Positions 1 through 8,746 of a DNA stretch of 64,000 nucleotides are shown here, piece by piece; position 1 is the first letter of the stretch; every line of letters starts with the position of its first letter. The translations under genes were made by a program, and so were the position numbers. This DNA comes from Pseudomonas migulae NBRC 103157 (GTDB taxonomy: Bacteria; Pseudomonadota; Gammaproteobacteria; Pseudomonadales; Pseudomonadaceae), in contig NZ_BDAG01000041.1 in assembly GCF_002091715.1 (NCBI RefSeq), positions 1 through 64,000 of the forward strand, in the 5' to 3' direction. The notes under the pieces were generated by a model. The model had not been told where the DNA came from. It saw only the letters and a list, made by a program, of their open reading frames with translations, and ran no database searches.

Positions 1-1071
1 CAGCGGCAAGCGCGTCATATGCGTCGCCTTCAACGATCCGAAATACAACCACTCCCCATACTCGCGCACCGTGGTGATCGGCGAGTAATTATCGCTGCTG
101 CCGTCCTGCAGATTGGCAATCACCTTGCCCTCGACATCCAGTCCCAATACAAACCCGCGCTTCTCCACCGGTTTGGGCAGAACGGTCATCGCCCGCACGA
201 TCATCTTGCGCACGAAGGGATGCGCGGCCGTGGCATCGAGCAGCGCGTTGCGCGGGGCATACAGCGCCACCCAGAAGCGGTCCCGGCCATTGAACGCGAG
301 GTTGTCCGGCAGGCCCGGCAGGTTGTCGATAAACAGATCGTGGGTGCCGGCCTTCGGACCGCTGAGCCAGTATCGACTGATGCGATAGGCACCGGTTTCG
401 TTGACCAGCACAAAAGCCTCGTCCGGTCCCAGGGTCACGCCGTTGGCAAACTCCAGTTTATCCAGCAGGACCGCTGTTTTACCGGTCTGGAAGTCATAGC
501 GCAGCAAGCGACCATCGCCGCCGTGCTCGATGATCGCCTCGCCGTCGTGGCCGTACCCGAAGCGGCTGGAAGCATCACTGAAATAGGCGTAGTGCCCGGA
601 CTTGTCGATGACCACGTCGTCGGTGAACCCGAAGTCCACGCCATTTACCGTCGTGGTCAGCGCGATCAATCGGCCCTGAGCGTCCAGCGACAGCAAGCCT
701 TTGACGCCGTCGGCGATCACCAGCAAACCATTGGGGTGACGCGCCAGGCCCAACGGCCGGCCGCCGGTGTCGGCCAGCACTTTTGTGTCCTTGCCGTCGA
801 GGCTGGTGCGAATCAGCCGGCCGTCATGCAGGCCGGTGATGAGGACATTGTCTTCCAGCAGCAAGGCTTCCGGCCCGTCGATATCGTCGGCGCCCACACG
901 CTCCATACCTTTGAGGCGCTGGTTGTCGGCGTACGGCCCACCGGTGAGTGAAGGCGCCGGTGGCGGCGTCCAGGCCACCGGTTGCACCTTGGTCGGCATC
1001 AGCAGCAGAAACGCGGCAATGGCCACGATCAGCAGCAGCACGACATGGCGAAACTTGACGGTTCTACTCAC
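1..1071 (-). CDS. Strictosidine synthase/SMP-30-like beta-propeller protein, partial (C-terminus off left edge)
   Basis: The reading frame opens with GTG at 1071 and is still open at base 1. The start overlaps the stop of the upstream hydroxylase gene (GTGA), so the two are probably translationally coupled. Residues about 8-25 form one hydrophobic segment (VVLLLIVAIAAFLLL) that should anchor the protein in the membrane with the rest in the periplasm. What follows resembles the six-bladed propeller family of strictosidine synthase and SMP-30/gluconolactonase: 'DDIDGPEALL', 'GRPLGLARHPNGLLVIADG', 'NGVDFGFTDDVVID' and 'LPGLPDNLAFNGRDRFWVAL'. Bacterial members are usually lactonase or esterase-like enzymes of unknown substrate. 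The neighbour suggests a lipid or sterol-like substrate, which is inference. Confidence 0.85.
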   Translation of the reverse strand, partial: MSRTVKFRHVVLLLIVAIAAFLLLMPTKVQPVAWTPPPAPSLTGGPYADNQRLKGMERVGADDIDGPEALLLEDNVLITGLHDGRLIRTSLDGKDTKVLADTGGRPLGLARHPNGLLVIADGVKGLLSLDAQGRLIALTTTVNGVDFGFTDDVVIDKSGHYAYFSDASSRFGYGHDGEAIIEHGGDGRLLRYDFQTGKTAVLLDKLEFANGVTLGPDEAFVLVNETGAYRISRYWLSGPKAGTHDLFIDNLPGLPDNLAFNGRDRFWVALYAPRNALLDATAAHPFVRKMIVRAMTVLPKPVEKRGFVLGLDVEGKVIANLQDGSSDNYSPITTVREYGEWLYFGSLKATHMTRLPL

Positions 1072-2216
1072 ACGGTGACTCCCGTCGGAGTCAAACGTTT
1101 GTGGGCCATTTCGCGCAAGGCCAGCATCGACGCGGCGGATTCATGATCGATGCGCCGCTTCAGCAAAAAACGGTTGGCAATGCGCATGCCCAGGCCGCTG
1201 AACTGGTACTCCAGGGTGCGGACAAACCGCGTGCCATCGCCCTCGGCCTCACATTCGTAGGTCACCTCCAGCGACAGGCCATGATCGCCCTGAGCGCGAG
1301 CACTCCAGCGACGACCGGGCAAATACTCGCTGACCGCCCAGCTTAAATGCCCCTCACGCCCGCCGGCCCTGATGTCTTCTTCGAAGCGCGATCCGGCATG
1401 CAGCGGACCGCTCTGGCCCTCGACCTTGAGCGACGACGGGTGCCACTCCGGCCAGCGGGTCGCGGTGCTGGCGTAGGCGAGCACGTCAATCGGGTTGCCG
1501 GCAATAGTGATCTGATGCTGCATGCGGGTCATGGGCGTTCTCGTCAGGTACGTGGGCTCCGGCTCCCAATAAAGGGTGCCGAACAGGTAGTCCGTCAGTG
1601 GAAAAACGATGTTGAAGTTGCGTTCCTGCATCAATTCCCGGCGGTGATGCAGTTCGTGCAGGCGGCGCATCTGACGGATCCACGGCCAGCGCGTCACCGG
1701 GTTCGAGGGCGGCAGGTGCTCGCAGGCATGGAACACTTCATAGGTGAGGTAACCGAGGACCAGACAGCCGCCGACCAGACCGGCGACGTTGGCATCGAAC
1801 TGCTTGAGCATCCACCAGACGGGCAGGGTGATGACGAGCGTATGCATTACGATCAGCCAGGCTGGAAACAGGATCACCCGCCAGTCGCGGGCGCTGTCGT
1901 ACGTCATGTTGCCAGGCGCGAAGAAGCTGTGATGGTCACCGGCATGGCGGGCATAGAACATCCGCGCGAAGTTTTTTTTGTGATGCCCGAGGTGGCGATG
2001 CACCGTGTACACGCCGAAGTTGAAGAACAGCAATGTCAGCGGCACCGCCAGCCACTCCAGCGGCAGCACCTGATGCACGCTGCTCCAGAATGCACCGATG
2101 GCCAGCAAGCCGAACAGCAACACAAAACCGCCGTGCAGCCAAGGGTTGTAGCGTGGATGAATGTCAGCGCGATAGCGGCTGCGAAAAGCCTCGGTGGTCT
2201 GCCTCACTGCGTTCAC
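1068..2216 (-). CDS. Fatty acid hydroxylase/sterol desaturase fused to an SRPBCC lipid-binding domain
   Basis: This 382-aa protein starts at a GTG (2216). Residues 28-70 hold two hydrophobic segments, and the histidine clusters of the membrane di-iron hydroxylase/desaturase superfamily follow: HRHLGHH (73-79), HAGDHH (91-96), HACEH (163-167) and HELHH (187-191). Further membrane segments lie at about 113-160. From about residue 232 to 375 the sequence changes to a START/polyketide-cyclase-like (SRPBCC) domain ('WPEWHPSSLKVEG', 'GSRFEEDIRAGG', 'YLPGRRWSARAQG'). The family oxidises C-H bonds in lipids or sterols using O2, and the fused domain could present or sequester the lipid. It overlaps the strictosidine-synthase-like gene by four bases. 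The actual substrate is unknown. Confidence 0.85.
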   Translation of the reverse strand: MNAVRQTTEAFRSRYRADIHPRYNPWLHGGFVLLFGLLAIGAFWSSVHQVLPLEWLAVPLTLLFFNFGVYTVHRHLGHHKKNFARMFYARHAGDHHSFFAPGNMTYDSARDWRVILFPAWLIVMHTLVITLPVWWMLKQFDANVAGLVGGCLVLGYLTYEVFHACEHLPPSNPVTRWPWIRQMRRLHELHHRRELMQERNFNIVFPLTDYLFGTLYWEPEPTYLTRTPMTRMQHQITIAGNPIDVLAYASTATRWPEWHPSSLKVEGQSGPLHAGSRFEEDIRAGGREGHLSWAVSEYLPGRRWSARAQGDHGLSLEVTYECEAEGDGTRFVRTLEYQFSGLGMRIANRFLLKRRIDHESAASMLALREMAHKRLTPTGVTV

Positions 2217-2312
2217 CTGTGGTTATTGTTGTCCCCGCAGATTAGACGATCCCGCCGTTTCCGGCGGGCCGAAGCGAGGGACACAAACGCCATGTTCCGG
2301 TGTAAAGCGGAC

Positions 2313-3176
2313 TCAGGTCAGCGGGTTCCAGCGTTGCGACCAGTCATCGTCTGACTGGATGACTTCGCGCAGCAAGTCGAAGGCGTGTTGCAGGGTGGCC
2401 GAGTCACGGTCGCGGGAGTAGACCAGATAGGTCGGGTAGCTGAATTCCGGGGCTTTTGGCACTTGTTCCAGTACGCCGCTTTCCAGGTAACTCTGCACCA
2501 CCCGGGTACGAAAGTAGCCACTGCCGCCGTTTTCCAGAATGTATTGCAAGGCCAGGGGGCCGAGGTTGAAGCTCAGCGCGGCCTTGGCTTTCTCTGGTAA
2601 CGCGGCATCGTGCTGACGGCGAAAGTCCTGGCCCCAGTCGATGTACACGTAGGGGGCTGGTTTGCCGGCCAGGCGCACCAGAATCAGTTTTTCTTCCAGC
2701 ACTTGCTCGACTTGCAGACGGGGCCAATATTCGGGCTGATAGACCAGTGCCGCGTCCAGCACCCCCAGTTCCAATTGGCGCAGCAGGTTTTCGCCGTCGC
2801 GGATTTCCATGCGCAATGCGTGGCCGGGAATTTTCTCCCGAAGTTCGGCGGCCCAACTGAGCATCAACGGGTTGCACAGACTGACTTCTCCGCCGATGTG
2901 CAGCACGTCGTGGTAACCCTCAGGCAGCGGCAAGTCCCGGCGCGCGGCTTCCCAGGTTTCGACCAGTTGATTGGCGTAGACCACGAAGGCTTCGCCGTTC
3001 GGGGTCAGGCGAGCACCGGCGCGGTTACGCACGAACAGCGTGCTGCCCAGCTGGTTTTCGAGTTTCTGTACACGTGCGGTGATCGCGGTCTGGGTGACGT
3101 GGAGTTTTTCCGCTGCGGCGACGAGGCTGCCGTGGCGGACGATTTCCAGAAAGGTGCGGGCGAGGTCGATGTCCAT
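2313..3176 (-). CDS. LysR-family transcriptional regulator
   Basis: This 287-aa protein starts at the ATG at 3176, giving the usual LysR N-terminus MDIDLARTFLEIV. A longer open frame upstream reads into a repeat and is rejected. Residues 1-60 are the winged helix-turn-helix ('SLVAAAEKLHVTQTAITARV', 'LENQLGSTLFVR'). Residues about 90-285 are the periplasmic-binding-fold effector domain. The gene is monocistronic, with its 5' side facing a long repeat-filled gap, so its target is not evident from context. I saw no strong Shine-Dalgarno sequence before the chosen start. Confidence 0.85.
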   Translation of the reverse strand: MDIDLARTFLEIVRHGSLVAAAEKLHVTQTAITARVQKLENQLGSTLFVRNRAGARLTPNGEAFVVYANQLVETWEAARRDLPLPEGYHDVLHIGGEVSLCNPLMLSWAAELREKIPGHALRMEIRDGENLLRQLELGVLDAALVYQPEYWPRLQVEQVLEEKLILVRLAGKPAPYVYIDWGQDFRRQHDAALPEKAKAALSFNLGPLALQYILENGGSGYFRTRVVQSYLESGVLEQVPKAPEFSYPTYLVYSRDRDSATLQHAFDLLREVIQSDDDWSQRWNPLT

Positions 3177-3255
3177 GGGGTGGCCGGTGCGGGAGGTTTG
3201 GGCATTGTAAACGGATACGGTTGGAGTCGTTTGTATGGCTTTCTCGCGATGAAGG

Positions 3256-3531
3256 TGTACATATCCGTTGTTGCGGTAACGGTGGCTATTGGTTCCGCCC
3301 TTACGGCGGGTCACTTGGAAATGCGCCAAGTAACCAAGCGCTTTTGCCCCTTTCGTTCGGTGCCTCGCTGTGGCTCGACATGCCCTCCTTCCGGTCCTGA
3401 TCCGTGGGCCCGCCGCCATCGGCCATCCATGCCGGGTTGCCCACTGCGCAGAACCTCCACTCGGCCTCTCGATGGGGCGACTACCACCACAGCTCCGCGA
3501 GGCGGCCTTCGGGCCGACCTGGTTCTTGGAT
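3256..3531 (+). repeat. Left copy of a roughly 300-base Pseudomonas intergenic repeat (inverted pair)
   Basis: It begins GTACATATCCGTTG, continues GGCTATTGGTTCCGC and CACTTGGAAATGCGCCAAG, then CCATCGGCCATCCATG. The same series occurs on the opposite strand at 3625-3933. This copy lacks about 27 bases between two short GCCGGG repeats that are present in the right copy. Short open frames through it (such as an arginine-rich 'GRRACRATARHRTKGAKA' product on the minus strand) recur by memory in many pseudomonad annotations and are unlikely to be genes. The rest of the 952-base gap 3177-4128 holds only the other repeats listed here; no gene was seen. Confidence 0.8.
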
Positions 3532-3542
3532 TGTGCGCATTC

Positions 3543-3578
3543 CCCCTGTGGGAGCTAGCAGGCTAGCTCCCACAGGGG
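3543..3578. repeat. Perfect 17-bp-arm palindrome (REP-like) between the inverted repeats
   Basis: Arms CCCCTGTGGGAGCTAGC and GCTAGCTCCCACAGGGG are separated by only two bases. The sequence belongs to the same theme as the TGTGGGAGC REP elements elsewhere in the window. It lies almost centrally between the two large inverted copies. On RNA it would form a strong hairpin, but without a U-run. Confidence 0.8.
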
Positions 3579-3624
3579 ATTGTTGGCGGGCATGACATGG
3601 GTGTTCACCGCCGATGGCGTTGAC

Positions 3625-3933
3625 GGAAAACAGGTCGGCTATCAGGCCGCCTCGCTTTGTTTTTGATCTTGATCTTGATCTGCCCCGTCGGAAGGCCGAG
3701 CGCAGGTTCTGCGCAGTGGGCAACCCGGCAAGGATGCCGGGTTAGCCGCCCCCGGCCATGGATGGCCGATGGCGGCGGGCCCACGGAGCAGGACCGGAGC
3801 GAGGGTATGGCGAGCCTAGGCGAGCCACCGTACGTCAGGGGCGCAGGCGCTTGGTTACTTGGCGCTTTTCCAAGTAACCCGCTGTAAAAGCGGAACCAAT
3901 AGCCGCCGTTACCGCAGGAATGGATATGTACAC
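3625..3933 (-). repeat. Right copy of the roughly 300-base intergenic repeat, inverted
   Basis: Read on the minus strand from 3933 it gives GTGTACATATCCATTCCTGC, then GGCTATTGGTTCCGC, GTTACTTGGAAAAGCGCCAAG, GGGCCCGCCGCCATCGG and GAACCTGCGCTCGGCC. This matches the left copy in order. It includes a GGCTAACCCGGCATCCTTGC segment missing from the left copy and a run of GATCAA repeats at 3661-3680. Confidence 0.8.
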
Positions 3934-3962
3934 CATCAAAACCTATGTCGCCTGACGCTCAG

Positions 3963-3992
3963 CCATCGCTAGCAAGCCAGCTCCTACAGGGG
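3963..3992 (+). repeat. Single REP-like element
   Basis: CCATCGCTAGCAAGCCAGC followed by TCCTACAGGGG matches one half of the REP pair at 30006-30102. No inverted partner is present nearby, so this is a solo copy. Confidence 0.6.
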
Positions 3993-4128
3993 TTTTGGGT
4001 ACATCCGCAAGGTCAGGTCAGCTATCTACCCTGTAACCGAAATTGCCGGCGGTAGAGACCGACGAGGTATCCCCCCCGCAGACAAAATTTCAACCGCAGC
4101 CGCAGAAAGCACTCTTCAGCGGTTCAAC

Positions 4129-6087
4129 TCAAAACGCAAAACACGAACAGCCAAACGCTCCCCAGAAGCCCTGAAAGTCACTGACCGGTGCCGAAGACAA
4201 CCGCGCCCGTTCATGACGGTGAGCATGCACCGCACAAGCCCCGACGCATTGATGAGCCTGCGCCGTCATCGGCGCCAGCGGTCTCCAATGGCCCGGCACA
4301 TTAACCACCGGTGACCATTCCGGCACCACCGGCACAGGCGGTGGACCGAGTTTTTCAAACTCGGCGGTGCCATGGACAATCTTGCCATCGACAATCGTCA
4401 GCACCGACTCGATCCATTTCACGGCCTCATCCTCGATATGGAAATAGTCCGCCGACAGCGCAATCAAATCCGCCAGTTGCCCGACCTTGATCTGACCCTT
4501 CTTGCCTTGCTCGGAAGAAAACCAGGCACTGCCGTGGGTGAACAGCTCCAGTGCGGTGTCGCGACTCAAACCTTGTGGGTGCAACGCCAGACCACCAACG
4601 GTACGCCCGCTGACCAGCCAGTACATTGAAGTCCAGGGGTTGTAGCTCGACACCCGCGTGGCATCGGTGCCGGCGCCGACGGGAACGCCCTCGGCGAGCA
4701 TCCGCGCGATCGGTGGCGTGTGCTCGGCGGCCTTGGCGCCGTAGCGGTCGACAAAGTACTCGCCCTGGAACGCCATGCGATCCTGGATGGCGATCCCGCC
4801 GCCCAAGGCTTTGACCCGCTCGATGTTCTGTGGAGTGATGGTTTCGGCGTGATCGAAAAACCATGGCAAACCGTCAAACGGAATGTCGTGATTGACCTTC
4901 TCGAACACATCGAGCATGCGGCTGATGGATTCGTTGTAAGTGGCGTGCAGGCGGAATGGCCAGCGTTGCTCGACGAGGTGGCGAACCACGGGCTCCAGTT
5001 CCTGCTCCATGGTTTGCGACAGGTCCGGACGAGGTTCGAGAAAGTCTTCGAAATCCGCCGCCGAAAACACCAGCATCTCTCCGGCGCCGTTGTGTCGCAG
5101 GAAGTCGTCACCCTGGCCGTAATGGGAGGTACTGGTCCAGTTCTTGAAGTCGGTCAGTTCTTCCTTGGGTTTCTGGGTGAACAGGTTATAGGCGATGCGC
5201 ACCGTGAGCTGTTGGTCCTTGGCCAGTTGCTGAATGACCTGATAGTCGTCCGGGTAGTTCTGATAACCACCGCCGGCGTCGATGGCGCTGGTGACGCCGA
5301 GGCGATTGAGTTCGCGCATGAACTGCCGGGTCGAGTTGACCTGATATTCCAGCGGCAGTTTCGGTCCCTTGGCCAGGGTCGAGTAGAGAATCATCGCGTT
5401 GGGGCGGGCGATCAGCATGCCGGTCGGGTCGCCATTGGCGTCGCGCTGGATTTCACCGCCCGGCGGGTTCGGCGTATCTCGGGTGTAGCCGACCACTTTC
5501 AATGCGGCGCGGTTCAGCAGGGCGCGGTCGTAGAGGTGCAGCACGAACACCGGTGTGTCTGGCGCAGCTTTGTTCAGTTCCTCAATCGTTGGCAGGCGTT
5601 TTTCGGCGAACTGGAACTCGTTCCAGCCACCGACCACGCGCACCCATTGCGGCGTGGGCGTGCGGTCGGCCTGATCCTTGAGCATGCGCAAGGCATCGGC
5701 CAGCGACGGCACGCCTTCCCAGCGCAGTTCGAGGTTGTAGTTCAAACCACCACGGATCAAGTGCAAGTGCGAGTCGTTGAGACCGGGAATCACCGTCCGG
5801 CCGTGCAGGTCGATGATTTGTGTGCCCGGACCTTGCAGCGCCATGGCCTGGGCGTCGCTACCGACCACCACGAAGCGCCCGTCCTTGATGGCGACGGCAC
5901 TGGCCTGGGGTTTCTTGCGATCGACGGTGTGCAGGCGTCCGTTGTACAGAATAAGGTCGGCCGGGGTATCTGGCATGGTTTTACTCCCTGCGAATAGAGG
6001 GCTGATCCAGGCACCGACGGCACCTGCCGAAAGGCCTTGCAGTACATGTCGGCGATTAAAGCCTTTGTGGTCGTCAGGTGGGGGCAT
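4129..6087 (-). CDS. Amidohydrolase family 3 (YtcJ-like), Tat-type leader
   Basis: This 652-aa protein starts at the ATG at 6087, which follows a GGAGAA ribosome site by nine bases; the frame is open 43 codons further but without such a site. Residues 10-32 look like a twin-arginine export signal (FNRRHVLQGLSAGAVGAW). The amidohydrolase metal-binding motif is GLNDSHLHL near residue 103; later pieces are HATYNES, FDHAETITP and the GAGTDATR aspartate region. A C-terminal 'GQLADLIALSADYF' piece is the usual composite beta-sandwich end. The family hydrolyses amide or imide bonds in small molecules. No partner gene identifies the substrate. The last 40 residues are extra and compositionally odd. 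Confidence 0.85.
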   Translation of the reverse strand: MPPPDDHKGFNRRHVLQGLSAGAVGAWISPLFAGSKTMPDTPADLILYNGRLHTVDRKKPQASAVAIKDGRFVVVGSDAQAMALQGPGTQIIDLHGRTVIPGLNDSHLHLIRGGLNYNLELRWEGVPSLADALRMLKDQADRTPTPQWVRVVGGWNEFQFAEKRLPTIEELNKAAPDTPVFVLHLYDRALLNRAALKVVGYTRDTPNPPGGEIQRDANGDPTGMLIARPNAMILYSTLAKGPKLPLEYQVNSTRQFMRELNRLGVTSAIDAGGGYQNYPDDYQVIQQLAKDQQLTVRIAYNLFTQKPKEELTDFKNWTSTSHYGQGDDFLRHNGAGEMLVFSAADFEDFLEPRPDLSQTMEQELEPVVRHLVEQRWPFRLHATYNESISRMLDVFEKVNHDIPFDGLPWFFDHAETITPQNIERVKALGGGIAIQDRMAFQGEYFVDRYGAKAAEHTPPIARMLAEGVPVGAGTDATRVSSYNPWTSMYWLVSGRTVGGLALHPQGLSRDTALELFTHGSAWFSSEQGKKGQIKVGQLADLIALSADYFHIEDEAVKWIESVLTIVDGKIVHGTAEFEKLGPPPVPVVPEWSPVVNVPGHWRPLAPMTAQAHQCVGACAVHAHRHERARLSSAPVSDFQGFWGAFGCSCFAF

Positions 6088-6193
6088 GGCAATGTTCTCC
6101 GCAAAAATGATCGGATTGAACAGCCGATGTCTGACGCATGCGGCCAGAAGGAATATAGACGGCAAATCCGCCGGTAGCCGATTTCCATAGGCG

Positions 6194-6230
6194 AAAAACG
6201 ACGAATCCCGCCACAAGGGGCGGGATTCGT
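6194..6230 (-). terminator. Intrinsic terminator after the SCP2 gene
   Basis: Inverted repeat ACGAATCCCGCC / GGCGGGATTCGT (6201-6212 and 6219-6230), followed on the minus strand by CGTTTTTCG. A second perfect hairpin, GGCTCCC-GAGCGC-GGGAGCC, lies at 6244-6263, just after the SCP2 stop. Confidence 0.75.
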
Positions 6231-6269
6231 GTGCAGCCAGAGAGGCTCCCGAGCGCGGGAGCCGCCGTC

Positions 6270-6584
6270 TTAGGCTGGGAACAGCTCGGACAGTTTCATG
6301 GCCAGCATCATGTCGCCTTCAGCGCGCAGCTTGCCGCCCATGAACGCCTGCATGCCGTCGGTCGAACCATCAACGATGCCTTCCAGGGTTTCGCCGTCCA
6401 TCACCAGAGTGACCTGGGCGTCAGGGTTTTCGCCTTCTTTCAGCTCGCAGGTGCTGTCCTTGACGATCAGCGAGAAGTTCTTGGTGTCGTCGATGCGGAA
6501 ACCGAAGACCAGGTCCAGACCGGCAGCAGCGGCTGGGTTGAACTTGGCTTGCATTGCTTGTACGGCATCAGCTACGGAGGTCAT
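6270..6584 (-). CDS. SCP2 sterol-binding domain protein
   Basis: A 104-aa single-domain cytoplasmic protein of the SCP2 family. The family carries a hydrophobic pocket for lipids or acyl-CoA. Typical stretches are 'FGFRIDDTKNFSLIVKDS', 'DAQVTLVMDGETLEGIVDG' and 'AFMGGKLRAEGDMMLAMKL'. Length and start are normal, with an AAAGGA ribosome site eight bases upstream. It is followed by a clear terminator. The next gene upstream (histidine phosphatase) is 64 bases away on the same strand. The ligand is unknown. Confidence 0.9.
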   Translation of the reverse strand: MTSVADAVQAMQAKFNPAAAAGLDLVFGFRIDDTKNFSLIVKDSTCELKEGENPDAQVTLVMDGETLEGIVDGSTDGMQAFMGGKLRAEGDMMLAMKLSELFPA

Positions 6585-6648
6585 GGTTCGATCCTTTCTT
6601 GGGTAATAAGAGCTGGGTGATTACAGCCAGGGTCACAATAGTCCGGAC

Positions 6649-7359
6649 TCAGCGAAACGTGATGAGTTCCGGGGCTTTCAACAGCTGCAGATGCGCATGA
6701 CTGTTGAAAGAAGCCAGTGCCACCTCGCGACCACGAAACTTCAGGTGGTTGAGCGAGGTGTTGACGATTTGCCAGTTAAGTTCAAATGCCTGCCGGGCAG
6801 GCATTTGCGTAATGAGGTGGAGCAGGGCGGTGATGGTGCCGCCGGAGGTGAACACGGCGATTTTCTGTGAGTTGTCGGCGCTTTCGAGGATCCGGTGCAG
6901 ACCGGCCTGCACCCGCTCGACAAAACCCAGCCAGCTTTCAAGGCCCGGGGTGTCATACGTGCCGGCGAGCCAGCGCTCGATGATCAGGGCAAAAATACGC
7001 TGGAATTCGGCACGGTTCTGCGCGGCGTTGCGCAGGATCTCCAGCGCTTCGGGCTCGTCGTCGAGCATGGCCGGCAACAGCGCGCGGATTACCGCGTCGG
7101 CGTCGAATTCGTTGAAGGCGGAATCGGTTTCCACGATCGGCGCCGGCAAGCCTGCGGCAGCGAACTGTTCCAGTGCGCTGCTGGCGGTATGTTGCTGGCG
7201 ACGCAGATCACCCGAGAGGCAGCGATCAAAGCGGATACCCAGCCCGGCGAGGTGCTGGCCGAGGACTTCTGCCTGGCGAATTCCGGTCGGCGACAGAACG
7301 TCATAGTCGTCTGCACCAAAGGAGGCCTGGCCATGTCGAATCAAATAGATACTGCCCAC
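6649..7359 (-). CDS. Histidine phosphatase family protein (phosphoglycerate-mutase-like)
   Basis: I place the start at the GTG at 7359, giving (M)GSIYLIRHGQASFG, where the phosphohistidine RHG motif falls at residues 8-10 as usual. A longer open frame to 7479 has no supporting features. The product is about 236 aa. Other family pieces are 'CLSGDLRRQQHTA' (arginine pocket), 'FNEFDADAVI' (acidic residue) and 'KIAVFTSGGTITALLHL'; this last keeps the position of the second catalytic histidine as TSGG rather than the common SHGG. The family removes phosphate from small molecules or proteins, and the substrate here is unknown. Confidence is high for family and moderate for start. Confidence 0.8.
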   Translation of the reverse strand: MGSIYLIRHGQASFGADDYDVLSPTGIRQAEVLGQHLAGLGIRFDRCLSGDLRRQQHTASSALEQFAAAGLPAPIVETDSAFNEFDADAVIRALLPAMLDDEPEALEILRNAAQNRAEFQRIFALIIERWLAGTYDTPGLESWLGFVERVQAGLHRILESADNSQKIAVFTSGGTITALLHLITQMPARQAFELNWQIVNTSLNHLKFRGREVALASFNSHAHLQLLKAPELITFR

Positions 7360-7557
7360 GTCCGCGTCATCCCGGTACGTTGAAGGTTTGGCGAGGTTAT
7401 GAGGATGAGGGTGAGCTGTCAATGAAAAAACATACGCTTGTTTGAAATGCCCGTTACAGCTCGCTGCCAGAGGTTTCACGGCTGGTCGCCGGGCCGGCGC
7501 ATGGGTATGCTGATGTTATCCCGCGCGCGATGAAGCGCATTGTATTGAGGAGTCTCT

Positions 7558-8580
7558 GTGGAGTTTCTGTCCGAATATGCCAGTTTCCTGGCTAAAACCG
7601 TGACACTGGTGATCGCCATTCTGGTGGTCCTGGCCAGTTTCGCGTCGTTGCGCAGTAAAGGTCGGCGCAAGTCGGCCGGCCAGTTGCAAGTCAGCAAACT
7701 CAATGATTTCTACAAAGGGCTGCGTGAACGCCTGGAGCAGACCTTGCTCGACAAGGATCAGCTCAAGGCCTTGCGCAAGGTCGAAGCGAAAACCGAGAAA
7801 AAGCAAAAGAAAAAACCCGAAGCCAGATCCCGGGTGTTCGTGCTGGATTTCGATGGTGACATCAAGGCTTCGGCCACCGAGAGCCTGCGCCACGAAATCA
7901 CCGCGCTGCTGACCCTGGCCACGCCCAAGGATGAAGTGGTGCTGCGTCTGGAGAGCGGTGGCGGCATGGTCCACAGCTACGGCCTGGCGTCCTCGCAACT
8001 GGCGCGCATCCGCGACGCCGGCGTGCCGCTGACCGTGTGCATCGACAAGGTCGCGGCCAGCGGCGGCTACATGATGGCGTGCATCGGCCAGAAGATCATC
8101 AGCGCCCCGTTCGCGATCCTCGGCTCGATCGGCGTGGTGGCGCAGTTGCCGAACGTCAATCGTCTGCTGAGGAAGCACGACATCGACTTTGAAGTCCTCA
8201 CTGCCGGCGAATACAAGCGCACCCTGACCGTGTTTGGCGAAAACACCGAAAAGGGCCGCGAGAAATTTCAGGAAGACCTGGACGTCACCCATCAGTTGTT
8301 CAAGAACTTCGTTTCCCGCTATCGCCCGCAATTGGCGATCGACGAAGTGGCCACCGGCGAAATCTGGCTCGGTGTTGCCGCGCTGGACAAGCAACTGGTC
8401 GATGAACTCAAGACCAGCGATGAATATCTGGCCGAACGGGCGAAGAAATCCGAGCTTTATCACCTGCACTACGCCGAACGCAAAAGCCTTCAGGAACGCA
8501 TCGGCATGGCGGCCAGCGGTTCGGTCGATCGCGTTTTGCTGAGTTGGTGGAGCCGGTTGACCCAGCAACGCTTCTGGTAA
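7558..8580 (+). CDS. sohB: SohB-type inner-membrane protease (S49, signal peptide peptidase-like)
   Basis: A 340-aa protein starting with GTG at 7558 after a TTGAGGAG ribosome site. Residues 12-30 form an N-terminal membrane anchor. Residues 72-90 are very lysine-rich. The ClpP-fold protease follows: oxyanion-type glycines ESGGGMV (132-138) and nucleophile Ser168 in DKVAASGGYMMA. 'IGSIGVVAQLPN' and 'FGENTEKGREKF' are also typical of SohB. It is predicted to be a membrane-bound serine protease with its catalytic domain on the periplasmic side. The gene stands alone and ends in a strong terminator. Confidence 0.93.
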   Translation: MEFLSEYASFLAKTVTLVIAILVVLASFASLRSKGRRKSAGQLQVSKLNDFYKGLRERLEQTLLDKDQLKALRKVEAKTEKKQKKKPEARSRVFVLDFDGDIKASATESLRHEITALLTLATPKDEVVLRLESGGGMVHSYGLASSQLARIRDAGVPLTVCIDKVAASGGYMMACIGQKIISAPFAILGSIGVVAQLPNVNRLLRKHDIDFEVLTAGEYKRTLTVFGENTEKGREKFQEDLDVTHQLFKNFVSRYRPQLAIDEVATGEIWLGVAALDKQLVDELKTSDEYLAERAKKSELYHLHYAERKSLQERIGMAASGSVDRVLLSWWSRLTQQRFW

Positions 8581-8600
8581 CTTTTATAGCTTCAAACAAA

Positions 8601-8637
8601 TGAAACCGTGGATTCCCTCCACGGTTTCATTTTTTTG
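8601..8637 (+). terminator. Intrinsic terminator after sohB
   Basis: Stem TGAAACCGTGG / CCACGGTTTCA (8601-8611 and 8619-8629) followed directly by seven T residues. Confidence 0.9.
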
Positions 8638-8746
8638 CCCTTCAGAAGCTCTGCTTTCCGTGCCCAAGCAGCGAAATTTCCTATCGTCCCTGTCAATCGC
8701 TCCCGCTTTTTCGGGGGCACGGGTCGGGTAGGGTGGTGGTCCTGAA

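Noticed and set aside
3370..3887. Several 60-80 codon frames between the LysR and amidohydrolase genes
   Set aside because: They lie wholly within the inverted intergenic repeats and lack ribosome sites; such products are commonly mis-annotated from this repeat.
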